Under the pieces are notes generated by a model. It was not told the origin of the DNA. It did not search any database and saw nothing but the letters and a program-made list of their open reading frames with translations. From Serpula lacrymans var. lacrymans S7.9 (lineage: Eukaryota > Basidiomycota > Agaricomycetes > Boletales > Serpulaceae), in the NCBI RefSeq assembly GCF_000218685.1, contig NW_006763298.1, positions 1,938,436 through 2,002,435 of the forward strand: a DNA stretch of 64,000 bases, given 5' to 3'. Positions 36,531 to 46,629 of the stretch are shown one piece after another. Position numbers and translations under genes: made by a program. Numbering within the stretch: the first letter of the stretch is position 1; every line of letters begins with the position of its first letter.

Positions 36531-37066
36531 AGTTTTGATAGAATAACAGGAAGTGAAATTGTTATCGAAAGTGTGGTGTAAGACTTTTTGAGCATGTTTC
36601 TAAGACTAAAAACACAAGTAAGGTCAAGTCAGAACACAAGTCTCGATACAGAAAGAGTTGGTAATTCTAAGATGCTAATCCAAAAGCGTGATGATCAATA
36701 AATTTGTTGACATAGAATGATGCAAAAGCATCAAGTGAGTTATGAAACAATATCTGCCGGGGAATCCTGTCGTCACCAAAAACAGGAAGGAGATGCGTGG
36801 CTTGTAGGATACAGTCAAGGTGAATCACTTCAGTTGTTGGTGATAGGTCCTCATTGAAGTCTGGACGGACCATCCACATACTGGTGAGGTTGTCGGGCTC
36901 TTCTTGGACTTTTGAGAACCAGTGCACTAATGCACATGGGTAGAGTACATCCTGAAAGATGAAAGAAAAAAACAGTAGGATGCGGACAACATCCAATCCC
37001 TGCATCCCAGTCAACATGGGGTCCCTCTCAACAAAGACACAGTCATGCTGAGAAGGTCCTCTCCGC

Positions 37067-38880
37067 TGTCATGCACCAAAGTTGATTGGTAGCATGGACA
37101 GGTGTCAATAACGAAGCGAATATTCAAAAAGACTCGCCTTTGCGCCACACAGGCACAGTGCCATGTGGAATAGTAATTAATATTGCCCTTTTTGAACTTG
37201 TGGCTGATCAGCACCACCTCTATTAGGCAATCCAGTCACGCTCACCTTTGCTTTTCCATTCGGTACTTTCCGTGTTTCGGCATTTCGGCAAATTTTTGCG
37301 TCGCCACTGGCTACACATTGCATTGCGCCCTCGCTTTTGTCGTTTCCCTTACTCCCCTTCCTTTGGCTAGCCCCACCATGGGCCCCTTCCTCTCCTTTTT
37401 ATTCTCACCTGACGGTCGTTTCTGGATCCCCATTCTAATCCACTTTTCCGTCACCTCCACCCTCCTCCTCCTCATTTTATTTGCACCCCCACCATTTCTG
37501 ATGTCACCACTTCCTATCCGCTTCCGTCGCCGATCCGTTGACTACCACGTGCCACTGCTGATATCAGCAAAGCCCCGGTGGCTGGTTCAAATAGGGCAAC
37601 AGGTCCATCTTCATGACGTCGATCTACCATCATATACTATCAAAACATCGGTCGCTCGTCTTGCCTGGTTGGAGCATGGGTGGGTAATTTTTGAGCTGGA
37701 GAAGGTTCATCCCCTTGCGTCGCCCATGTTCATTGCTGTCCCATTCACTTGGGTACACTTATATTTTGTCCATCGTCTTCGCTACAGCTACACCTACCAC
37801 ACGCTGCCTGGGACTCACTTGTTCCAAATTGGAACTACTCCTCTCCCTCCCTCGTTTGATCAGGTGGTCCAACACAACCAGTCCATTGGTAAGGCCATGG
37901 AACTGTCGGATTTGGACTAGGTGGTGGACCGGTGGCTCCAGTTTCTTTTTCTTCAGCAGAACATTCATTTACAGTGCGATTATTTTTGATTTTTGAATCA
38001 TTTTTATGGACACATATTTTTTTAGAATGCCTGACTGACAATAAAGGAACTGTGTTGATACTGATAGTGTTTTGCCTTGCCCTTTTTTTACTGCATCTTC
38101 CCATGACATCATGATTTTCCTGCTCTCTTTTTGCTATTGGACTTTACTTTATGGCTGTACAAACCTGTGACATTACTCACAGCATTCATTGTTCTATCTC
38201 TTTCTTTTCCTTTTTTTGACAATCTTATCCTGTACTACCTACGCAGGATTCGTCAGCATACATTCCTTCCTTCATGTTCTTTCTCATTCTTTTTGCACAG
38301 CTATACTGTGCATAGCCTACTTTTCTTTTACTATATAAACCCCTGTATTTTACATTGTAAAAAGAACAAGAAATCCAATCCAGACTTCTTCTCTACTCTC
38401 AAGTTCAATACTCTGCTACTTGTGATCCAGTCTGGTCACAACACTTCCCACTTCTACCACTGTCAACTGCTGTCATCGTCACTTCCCATTTTTGAAGTCA
38501 TTGTCATCCCTTTCGATTAGAGTCCTTCTGAGCACTACAGTTTGTGCGTCAGGAGCCTGCTATCACTGGGAACCTTGTCACCTCGTCATCCTTGTTGTTC
38601 TCAAACCTACCTTGTGCTACAATTAGCAAGGTAGTGCTCGTCTATACTCATCACAAACCCCCTATCCTTCTATAAATTCAACTATCCCTCCTCCTCAAAA
38701 CCCACACTCATACACCTCTGGGTTTTACTTTGAAGGATCCTCATACATACCACCCCACGAACAACCAGAGCACCCACTGTTCTAGGAGGCAAAGCCCATA
38801 AACAAGTTCCGTGGAATCTGGGAGGATTGTGTGTTAGTTTGTTTTTGTGTGTGGTTTTCTAACTGCAGTTCTCATCATCG
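37067..38880 (+). mobile_element. LTR copy A of a 1.8-kb LTR family (solo LTR in the transposase)
   Basis: Starts TGTCATGCACCAAAGTTGAT and ends CAGTTCTCATCATC plus one variant base; the consensus of the copies is TG...CA. Near-identical sequence recurs at 52527-54277 and inverted at 63089-64000. A TATA-like CTATATAAACCCCTG at 38331 lies about 550 bp before the 3' end, where an LTR promoter should sit. No matching 5-bp target duplication is found, in line with the loss of transposase sequence at this site. No gag or pol accompanies it, so it is a solo LTR or a non-autonomous element. Confidence 0.7.
37183..37920 (+). CDS. LTR-internal open reading frame, copy A
   Basis: A 245-codon open frame inside the LTR. 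A probable inner start gives MGPFLSFLFSPDGRFWIPIL, followed by a hydrophobic segment (FSVTSTLLLLILFAPPPF), then VPLLISAKPRWLVQIGQQVH and TSVARLAWLEHGWVIFELEK. It ends GKAMELSDLD at 37918-37920. The same frame is open in copy B with about 13 amino-acid changes. I recognise no domain. The many amino-acid changes relative to silent ones argue against strong protein-level selection, so it may be a chance frame kept open by recent copying. Confidence 0.3.
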   Translation: MPFLNLWLISTTSIRQSSHAHLCFSIRYFPCFGISANFCVATGYTLHCALAFVVSLTPLPLASPTMGPFLSFLFSPDGRFWIPILIHFSVTSTLLLLILFAPPPFLMSPLPIRFRRRSVDYHVPLLISAKPRWLVQIGQQVHLHDVDLPSYTIKTSVARLAWLEHGWVIFELEKVHPLASPMFIAVPFTWVHLYFVHRLRYSYTYHTLPGTHLFQIGTTPLPPSFDQVVQHNQSIGKAMELSDLD

Positions 38881-40106
38881 ACAGCGAGAAATCCTAGAAG
38901 GGCAACAGCATTTTGGTGTGCACGCTGTACATTGTTGTGCACATTCCCCACTGAGACATAAAGAGGGTAATACTCATTGTGGCCTGTAGCAACTGAAACT
39001 GTGGTTTTGTCGCTGCCAAGGATAATTGGTACGACCATTGCCCCATGAGTAATTGGGTCTTCAGCAATCTTATCAGCTTGAGTCCTTGCCCAGTCGCCAG
39101 ACATGAAGTCCTTGAATTGATGTTTTCCGTCTGCGTCAAACTCGTGAAGAGGTGCATAATCTATCTCATCTTTGAAGTCTGGATTTGAAAGCATCTTGCG
39201 TACAATAGTGTTTGGGCTACGGAACCAGACACCATGGGAACCAGCCACCCATGACGGGTTAGATGCTTCTGGGACATCTCCATTGTACGACAATGAAAAT
39301 GATTCCCATGGTATCCCACCCAGTGGTATTGCATCAATGGTTTGGTACAAGTCCTGGCTATCTGTGAAGGGAACTTCTCCATTGGTGAGTCCATTCTTGA
39401 GAAGTGATGCCTTCCACAGGTTGGAGAGTGTGTCAATATCACCGGCTGACATCTGTGTTTTCTTATATAGAAACTCGGAGGTTTTGAATTCAATGTGGTC
39501 ACAATATGGGGTCCAGTTGGTTGGGGATGGGTGTTGAGGAGAGATGGGTGCAGCTCCAGGAGCTATATCATGACCAAATTTGTTGCATGGCCTGTAGTAG
39601 ATATCAGTTATGTGATCCTTACTACGCAATAAATCAGAATACACACCATTCAACAAAGGGTGGTATTCAACTTCATGTGGCCAATTTTCACCAGCTTGAA
39701 GCTCTGGCCCATCCTCATCTTGTGCTTGTGGTAAGTTGTCTTGGCCTTGGTCTGCAACAATGGGCTCAGATCCGGTGAAATGTGGATGGAAAGCATGTAG
39801 GTGCTGTGTGAGACCTGAAGAGTTTCAAAACCAACATTTACATCCGAGAGCTTTGCAGGACAGAGGCCGGGAGTGTTGATATTGCCGACTGGGCTGAGTT
39901 CTTGGTACTATAGCAGGAGCCATTTCTTGTGTCCGAATAGTAAGTTTTGAGGGAAAATTAGTGATAAAATAATATTGTGTGACTATAGCATAGCATTTAG
40001 CCTAACAGTGAAAAAAAAACACCCTGTTTACTACTAGTACTCACCTCAATTCAGCAGCCCCAAGCTACATCTTCACTCTTGTCAACATCCCCATCACAAT
40101 AATGCA

Positions 40107-42250
40107 ATGAGTCACCCAGTAAGTAACCCGTGCTAAAAACACAAACCAGCGCCCTGGTCTAATTCTGCTTGACACACAAACAAAAAAGCGAACTCAGACT
40201 CAGATGGCTGAAGCATTGGCAAAAAAAAACTTACTGCTGAGGAGACAGAGCGGGCCCTCAGGCTTGGCCTTGAGGCTATTGCAGCAATCAAAGATTCACA
40301 AGCGGCGGAGGATGTTGACAACTCAATGTTGATCCTCCCTCCCTCCAAGCGCATCTCAGTGCATCCCAGCAGTACACACTCAAAGACTCCTCCCCCATCT
40401 CAACCAAAATGTTGCCTAATCCGCCGAGAAAGCACACAGCACGTACCCAATAGTGAGGAAGAAAGTTTGTCCAGCGATTATAGCATGGAGGTGGATGAAA
40501 CTGGATCCCAGCCTACTATTGAAGATATAGGATCCCATGACAAATTATGACATTTGTTTATAGTATGAGAAAACATGCATTGGCCAGGGCTTGAACCTGG
40601 GACTCCAGCTTTCATGGTCTGGAGCTTTTACCAACTAAGCTACCAAGGCGTACTTGGAAAGCATACTGATTGGTTGCATGCCCAGAAGGTCCAGAATCAC
40701 TGTACACGGGTGCGGATCCCATTGTGTTGTGATATCTATCACAGCATCTCATCCACCACTGCTACCATCAGAGACTCGGAGGCCCCAAAACTCAAGGGTC
40801 TAGTCAACAACTGGGCTTCAAAGGTTGCTATCAGTGCAAGAACAATCAATGGAGCAAGTTTAAACTCTACTGGCGGAGGATCATCTCAGGCTGCCAGCCG
40901 TGCTTCCATCTTATCAAAAATCTCAAGCACTCAAATCATGCAAACATCGGTCACATCTGAGTCACTAGGTTCAAAACAGCCACAACTGGAAGAAGAATAC
41001 ACTATATAACATGATGGCGGTTTTGAGGATGAGGATGAAAGTGAAGAACATGCAGCAATGACTGGGAAGCAAAGGATAGATAATTTGGTATGTCTCCACT
41101 CACATATCCATGGTTAACTTGACCATCACATATAATTCTCGCAGAAGATGATCAAAATTGAAGAAAATACCCTTATCACTGAGCCCACCAAGGCAAAAAA
41201 CAGCAATCTGCCCCAAGGATGTCTTCAAGGAAATAGGTGGCGCTCTGTCTTCATACCAACATACGAGAAATTATTGGGAACAACTGAGAATCCCTGGATG
41301 GCAAGTGATCACAAGTCCTTGGAAGCTATCCAGGCTACCTGGAATACCGTCTATCCAGATATCAAGTACAGGGCCACTCTGAATGACGCTGTCTGCCACG
41401 TAGTAAGCTCTTTATCTTTTATTATAGCACTTACATTCTCTCAATGAAAATACAGCTTGGCCAACGTGTATACGAATGGCGTGCAATGGTGCCACAGCAT
41501 ATGCAATGGTGGACCAGCTCTTTGAGTCTGAGCCAGATTTCAGCACCTACGAAGCACGTCAAGAATTCTCAAAATCAATGGTTAGCGATCTTGCATTTTT
41601 ATATGCAAATCTTGGTGACAAAATATCTGTGAGTTTTACCGGTGTAATAATTGTCTATTCACGGCGCGCTAATCTAAACTAATTTACAAGGATTATCGGG
41701 GCGTATTTCGATCACCATTTATCTTACAGACATTCGCATCCCACCTCAACTCAATCAATGGCGCTATCAATGTTGAGGCCCTTCGCGCACCTGGTACACA
41801 TGAACAATCCTCAGACACAGATAAATTCCCACCTCTAGGCGCCCTAGCAATGTCGGCCGCAGCTGTACGTTCCTTGCTGCTGTTAAAATTCAAATTTTCT
41901 AACTGTTGTTCTAGATTGAGCGAATTCTGACTTTGTGGGCAAATCACAAAGTTCATTGGGAGCCCAAGATTCAACGCTCGGGCCAGGCAAAACCAATCAA
42001 ATCTTATCTTAAGCCCATCCCCAAACTCAACAAGGCGACGGGCAAAGAAACCGGCAGCCATGGGAATTTCTCAGAAACTAACTGGGGTACAGTGACACGG
42101 AACTATCATACCTCTATGAAGAAGCTCCAGCTGGGCACGCTTGAAGACATTGTTGAACAAGCCCAGGTATATGTGAAAGGGAGTTCTCGGTGTGGTTCTG
42201 AGGGGGACAGCGATGAGGTTGATCCTCGCGCCTGCCTTATGGATATTTAA
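40107..42250 (+). pseudogene. DUF6532-like transposon companion gene, disrupted
   Basis: Divergent from the transposase inside the same inverted repeats. Coding pieces read EETERALRLGLEAIAAIKDS (about 40240-40300), a Ser/Pro-rich linker (HSKTPPPSQP), a second Ser-rich region around 40760-40990, then a conserved block: FIPTYEKLLGTTENPW, ATLNDAVCHV, QRVYEWR, GATAYAMVDQLFESEPDF, FILQTFASHLNSINGAINV and IERILTLWANHK. It ends at 42250. The block matches the basidiomycete DUF6532 pattern as I know it. An in-frame TAA at about 41007 and a frame break after VYEWR (about 41483) show decay. The start is a guess (MSHP plus a GTAAGT donor). Function in transposition is unknown. Confidence 0.55.
40576..40649 (-). 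tRNA. tRNA-like sequence (elongator Met-like), possibly a pseudogene
   Basis: The minus strand folds as a cloverleaf: acceptor GCCTTGG with CCAATGC (one C/T mismatch), D arm GCTTAGTTGGTAAAAGC, T arm CAGGTTCAAGCCCTG with a perfect stem, and TTTT five to six bases downstream as a Pol III stop. Box A (TAGCTTAGTTGG) and box B (GGTTCAAGCCC) fit. The anticodon arm is irregular: CCAG...CTGG encloses a loop one to three bases too long around CAT. It sits within the transposon companion gene, so it is probably transposon-borne. Confidence 0.5.
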
Positions 42251-42649
42251 TCACAGTATGTTCAGACTCTCACCCCGCTCATTCTGTTTATTGCAGCTAA
42301 TCAGTATACCAATCCACTAGTCATTTTGTCCGAGTCTGTACATGAATGTTTGCTTTCTTGCTATCAATGTTATAATAAGATATGCTTTTGGTACATTTTA
42401 AGATCTCTCAAGATACTTCTAAGGAATATTTTTTAAGCTGCTATAAGCATCAATAGAATTTTGAAGGTGTTTTTGTAACATTTTCAAGATGAATTAAAGA
42501 TGGTTCTAAGCTGGTTCTAAGAATAAAGTAAGCATGAAATAAGGAAGTTTCAGAAATTGCACCTGCTTATTTTGTCTTATCCGGTCTTTGCGGGAGTGAA
42601 TCTCAGCATCAGTTTAAGCCAAAAAAGAGACTTTAAGACGCATCAAAGG

Positions 42650-42679
42650 CACTCAAAGAAAAATGCACCTTTCCTGATG
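42650..42679 (-). repeat. Right terminal inverted repeat of the Plavaka-type element
   Basis: Exact 30-base reverse complement of the left repeat, ending CACCTTTCCTGATG on the + strand. Confidence 0.85.
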
Positions 42680-43432
42680 CACGCCCACCGTACACCGTTT
42701 CGTCCAGGTGAGTCGGACTGATGTGATGAAACACCTGTCGGTCCAAAAAGCTCTGTCAGCGAATCGGCTACCAGCAGACACTACGCCTGGTTACCGCCGC
42801 TATGCAACTTCATTTTGCTCTTAGGGGGTACATGGACGAGATATAGCTGCCTTCCATGTCTGTTAATTCATTGATTCGTCCAAATCACTTCATTCAAATA
42901 CAGTCACATACTGTCTTTCGAAAGAAACGTATTAGAGCGTCTCCGAGCTTAAAGGGACCGGCTTTCGAACATTCGAAGCCTTCTTACAACGGACTCGGAA
43001 GACCTGGATCCCAATCCATAGCTCCACCGATGACCATTACCGCGGACTGAGGGCTTCAACGTAATCCGAGATGTCATGTCTTGGAAGCGCCACTGGCTTT
43101 CCCTCACCACGAGGTACCGTACGACGGTGAACTCCATAAAGAGTAATCACAATGATAAACTTGGCTACCTCTACTTCTGCGATTCAAATCAGTTTGTTGA
43201 AATCGTATCCACTGCACCACAGTGTCAGTTCGGTCGGTCACGTTGAGCATAAACACATACAGAAACCCAACCACACTTAGCGATTCCCACTAGACAACTC
43301 AAAGCTACAAATACTAGTTTGATGAAGACGTGATTATTGGCCTCGATAAATAATTTTGCTAAAATATGAACTGCCAGTCTATTGATTGCGGGATATTATC
43401 CGCAAACATACGATGACACACACACTCTACAC
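42680..43432. other. Intergenic region between transposon end and GPI13
   Basis: About 750 bases without a supported gene. Short frames on both strands have no recognisable content. It presumably holds the GPI13 terminator. Confidence 0.5.
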
Positions 43433-46400
43433 TCATGCAATGGCCTGAAATATTTTAGTTATCCGTTCTCGGATCCTATCCACTCCGATGACCACGCCAA
43501 TCAAGGCACCAAGGTCGATGGCTATTAGCGAAACCGCAGCGAACATGTACCTGGGCGCGAATATCTTCCATACCATTAGGTGCCTCCGTAGCGCAGCAGC
43601 ACTTCCTGCACTCCCCAACAGAAGTGTAGAATAGTACAATGATATACCTAGGGCTGCTCGCAGAGAAGGTATTGATAACGATGGAGGTGGTAAGGGGGGA
43701 AGGTTCCATAGGACAAGCAGAGGAGATGCGAGTGCGAGGAGGAAGTGTGGGCCAAGAGTATTCAGTATTACGGTAGCCTGCGAAAAAGGGAATACTACGT
43801 TTTTTGCAAGCACAAACGCAGTTTTCCATTGCATAGAAGGGATCGTAGGTTGGTGCCCGGTCCCATGGAATGCGTGAATACCCAGAAGGGCAAGCGGCAC
43901 AATTTTAGAGAACGTGAGTGGAACCCTGATGTGTGACAAATCCAAATCTGAGATACTGGAAGGATTTCCGGATGTAAAGGCAGCATTCAAACCAACCACA
44001 TCTCGAACGCCGTCGGCAACCTCTAGGTAAGCCAACAGCGCGATGGTTGTCAATCCGAGTATTATCTGGCCTGTCAATTGTGTCGTAGCCCAAACGAGAG
44101 CTAAAAAGATAGACCAAAATATGAGGTAAGGTGAACCAAATGCATTTGCAAAACCCAGGACAGTGACTTGTTTCTTTTCATCCTGATCGTGGGTTGTCCC
44201 TTTAGTCTCAGTGTCCACTTGTTGGTCCCGTTGTATTTCGAGGCACACCGGGACGACTCTCCAGACTGCCAGGCCAACGACCGCCATGCCCACGATTACA
44301 CCTCTAGCCATGATAGTCCTGATGACCCTCAGATTATCACCAGCGAGTTCATCAAAAAGATCTGCTGATTGGGCCCATTCAAGCATCCAGAATAAGCTTC
44401 CAGCTACAAGTGCTGGAGTTAGGAAATACGGCAAGAAAAAGGCGGCGAGACACCCATCTGACTTCGAAGTGCTCAATATTTTCTTCATTATTCTAGGCAA
44501 GGCAAAGGACGTAGGGAGGGCTAGGAAAAGGGGGAGCAAATGGGGAGCTGAGGACGAGGATGAGGAATAGAAAGAGACAAGACAGTGTATTTGTTGTTCT
44601 TCTCTGCACACAGTGCTCATAGCCATAAGCCGGACGCAAATCGCGAAAACAGCAGAGTAACCCAGGATGCGATAACGAAGGCGAGGAGTCGGAGCGGTGA
44701 ATCCGGTCAAAACACTGGGAACCATGGACGTTAACAGGAGATAGAGAACAAGTCTATCCTCCCAGATTGTGAATGAGTTTGAGGCAAAGCATAGTGCGTG
44801 CAAGACGAGAGGAAGAGATATCGATTTCAGCGCATTGAAAGAAAATGATGCGTAGGAAGAGATGATGATCACGAGAGACGATATAAATGCGCTGCTGAAA
44901 ATTATCGAGTGACTTGCACCAATTCCTTCGACTCGGCTCTTAAGGAGGAAATACACAGCCGTTCCTGCGACTGCACCACCTACTATGCCAAACAAGCATC
45001 TTGATAACTGATCACTAAGCCACTGTTCGGGTTTATCAGAGTAGTTGAGACCTAGATAAAGGACAAGGCCAGCTAGCACGCCGGCGATAATCACAGCTAG
45101 TCCGCAACCGATTAAAATACTGTTGAATTGCGCCCAAAGCACACGGCATGAAGACAGTACAAGACGGTTATAGTCGAACAAAGAAGCCACCCGCTCCTCG
45201 GACGAAGTTGATTGAGATGCAGCCCACGCGCTCTGAAAGTCGAGCCAAGCGGCGTCTAACTCCTTACCAGAGGACGTTGCACGGTAGGTTTCGGTATATT
45301 TTTGGATCTGTACAGCATTGGCATCCAAAGCTTGTTCTAGTATGTAGTGTTCGGTGTCTCGATCAAATAATTCAGGAATGATACTCCCAAGGTTGTTGAA
45401 TGGTATTGGCAGCCCGAGAAGCAAAGATAATGATGGCACTATATCAACTTGTTGAATAAGGCGGTGAGGAACTGAAGCTCCTGGGAAAACGATGTTGGGC
45501 AAGATGGTTTGTGGTATCGAAGAGGTGCGCCCTGAAAGTATTGGTCCTTTGCTATAGATCCAAACCGCAGACATTGTCTCTAAGACGCTGTCTCCGCCGT
45601 GATTTCCTGTCCTGTCCATTCCATGATCTCCTATGACAACAAGGAGTGTATCGTCTTCCAGAAGATCAACAACGCGAATCAACAAGTCGTTCATCTGTGC
45701 CAATTTAGCTCTCATAGTAGGGTGGTCAGGTCCAACGCGGTGGCCAGCATGATCAACACCTAGGCCATGAGCAATCGCAAAATCCCAAGACAAGGTGCGA
45801 TCACTTAGTAAGGGAAGTAAGTGCATGACGACACCCTCATCTACCGTATGAAGATCTTCAACATTGAAAGAGTCGTATGGAAAAGACATGTTGGATTCAA
45901 AAATATCCGGGAAAACAGTAGTCCACGTGTCGTCGCCCATGAAAGCAATCTTCCTCAAAATTTTAAGAGAACGTGCAAAGAGACATGCATGAATTGTTCT
46001 CACCTTTCTACCTGCAACTTGCAACTGATGTATGAGCGAATCTTCCTCGATAGCAGATCCGCCAAAGCTGGAGCCAATATCCACGAAGGTGGGCAGAGAG
46101 CCGGTAGTGAGGCCCTTGATCCGCTGTAAAGTTGTCGTCGGGGGATCTGCGTAAGCATTGAATATAAAAGATCGTTCTGGATGTTGTTCTGTGAGCTCGC
46201 GTGGAAGCGTTAAGATATTGTGGTGGTATGGAGAAGCTGGGTGTGGAGGATCATTGGAGATGAAATCGAACCGAAGGGCGTCTATAACGAGCAATATAGC
46301 TTTTTTATGGGTAGCGAGAGATGTGCAGACATCGTGCGAGCAGATGCTCGAGTCTGAAAGCGATAGACGATTGAGGAGAAAGCCTTTTGTAAAGAGATAA

Positions 46401-46462
46401 ATCCCCGCCAGGTGTACAAAAAGCACCCACAGAAGGAGGTAAATCTGCTTGGACAACATCAA
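43433..46462 (-). CDS. GPI13: GPI ethanolamine phosphate transferase 3 (GPI13/PIG-O)
   Basis: An ER membrane enzyme that adds phosphoethanolamine to the third mannose of the GPI anchor, the point through which proteins are attached. It starts MMLSKQIYLLLWVLFVHLAG, a signal-anchor. The lumenal alkaline-phosphatase-type domain shows AILLVIDALRFDFIS (metal-binding Asp), TTGSLPTFVDIGSSFGG (nucleophile Thr region), FMGDDTWTTVFPDIF, AIAHGLGVDHAGHRVGPDHP and VVIGDHGMDRTGNHGGDS. From about residue 430 there are many membrane helices, to the end DRIRERITKIFQAIA. The whole 3030-bp stretch is open, but 45950-46003 is best read as a 54-nt in-frame intron. Removing it joins AGRK to IAFMGDDTW, as expected in the family, and gives 991 residues. 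Confidence 0.92.
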   Translation of the reverse strand: MMLSKQIYLLLWVLFVHLAGIYLFTKGFLLNRLSLSDSSICSHDVCTSLATHKKAILLVIDALRFDFISNDPPHPASPYHHNILTLPRELTEQHPERSFIFNAYADPPTTTLQRIKGLTTGSLPTFVDIGSSFGGSAIEEDSLIHQLQVAGRKVRTIHACLFARSLKILRKIAFMGDDTWTTVFPDIFESNMSFPYDSFNVEDLHTVDEGVVMHLLPLLSDRTLSWDFAIAHGLGVDHAGHRVGPDHPTMRAKLAQMNDLLIRVVDLLEDDTLLVVIGDHGMDRTGNHGGDSVLETMSAVWIYSKGPILSGRTSSIPQTILPNIVFPGASVPHRLIQQVDIVPSLSLLLGLPIPFNNLGSIIPELFDRDTEHYILEQALDANAVQIQKYTETYRATSSGKELDAAWLDFQSAWAASQSTSSEERVASLFDYNRLVLSSCRVLWAQFNSILIGCGLAVIIAGVLAGLVLYLGLNYSDKPEQWLSDQLSRCLFGIVGGAVAGTAVYFLLKSRVEGIGASHSIIFSSAFISSLVIIISSYASFSFNALKSISLPLVLHALCFASNSFTIWEDRLVLYLLLTSMVPSVLTGFTAPTPRLRYRILGYSAVFAICVRLMAMSTVCREEQQIHCLVSFYSSSSSSAPHLLPLFLALPTSFALPRIMKKILSTSKSDGCLAAFFLPYFLTPALVAGSLFWMLEWAQSADLFDELAGDNLRVIRTIMARGVIVGMAVVGLAVWRVVPVCLEIQRDQQVDTETKGTTHDQDEKKQVTVLGFANAFGSPYLIFWSIFLALVWATTQLTGQIILGLTTIALLAYLEVADGVRDVVGLNAAFTSGNPSSISDLDLSHIRVPLTFSKIVPLALLGIHAFHGTGHQPTIPSMQWKTAFVLAKNVVFPFSQATVILNTLGPHFLLALASPLLVLWNLPPLPPPSLSIPSLRAALGISLYYSTLLLGSAGSAAALRRHLMVWKIFAPRYMFAAVSLIAIDLGALIGVVIGVDRIRERITKIFQAIA
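45950..46003 (-). other. In-frame 54-nt intron in GPI13
   Basis: On the coding strand it starts GTGAGAAC and ends GAGGAAG. It adds 18 codons without a stop, so the unspliced frame stays open. The encoded residues (RTIHACLFARSLKILRK region) have no place between AGRK and IAFMGDD in the family. Confidence 0.65.
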
Positions 46463-46629
46463 GTCTCATACGTCTTTCCGGAACACCTTCAACTCCAACC
46501 CAGGGATAGCCAAACCCCCCAAGCCAGGCGTAGCACGTGATCCATGATCACCACCAAGGTATGGCGGAGTTGCCACACACACGCGCACCGTCTTTCATCT
46601 TTTCATTCAGTCCAGCCAAGTGCCACAAC

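Larger units (their letters stand above)
36667..39923 (-). pseudogene. Plavaka transposase remnant, middle replaced by an LTR
   Basis: The start at 39923 gives MAPAIVPRTQPSRQYQHSRP and a C2H2-like finger (CKALGCKCWF, then NSSGLTQHLHAFH) that contains an in-frame TGA after CWF. The N-terminal part then runs open: YCDHIEFKTSEFLYKKTQMS, DLYQTIDAIPLGGIPWESFS, SNPDFKDEIDYAPLHEFDA and VPIILGSDKTTVSVATGHNE. These are hallmarks of Plavaka transposases. At LLGFLAV (about 38881) the frame enters inserted LTR sequence. The C-terminal part resumes at about 37066 and reads DVLYPCALVHWFSKVQEEPD and EVIHLDCILQATHLLPVFGD, to a stop at 36667. Several hundred residues holding the DDE core are missing, so insertion went with a deletion. 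The gene is inactive. Confidence 0.8.
36167..42679. mobile_element. Plavaka-type (CACTA-related) DNA transposon, decayed
   Basis: A 6.5-kb element bounded by identical 30-bp inverted repeats beginning CATCAGGAAAGGTGCATTTT at 36167-36196 and 42650-42679. Inside are a minus-strand Plavaka transposase remnant, a plus-strand DUF6532-like companion gene, a tRNA-like sequence and a 1.8-kb LTR inserted in the transposase. Subterminal regions on both sides are rich in short TCTAAG/CTTAGA motifs (for example 36205-36260, 36585-36610, 42410-42530), as expected for transposase binding. The target duplication is unclear: only the dinucleotide CA flanks both repeats. Confidence 0.75.

Noticed and set aside
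37061..38889. Inverted CCGC/GCG bases around LTR copy A as a target duplication
   Set aside because: They are inverted, not direct, and transposase sequence is missing at the site, so no true duplication can be claimed.
36160..42685. A 3-bp target duplication of the Plavaka-type element
   Set aside because: Only the dinucleotide CA is shared next to the repeats; longer matches fail in either register.
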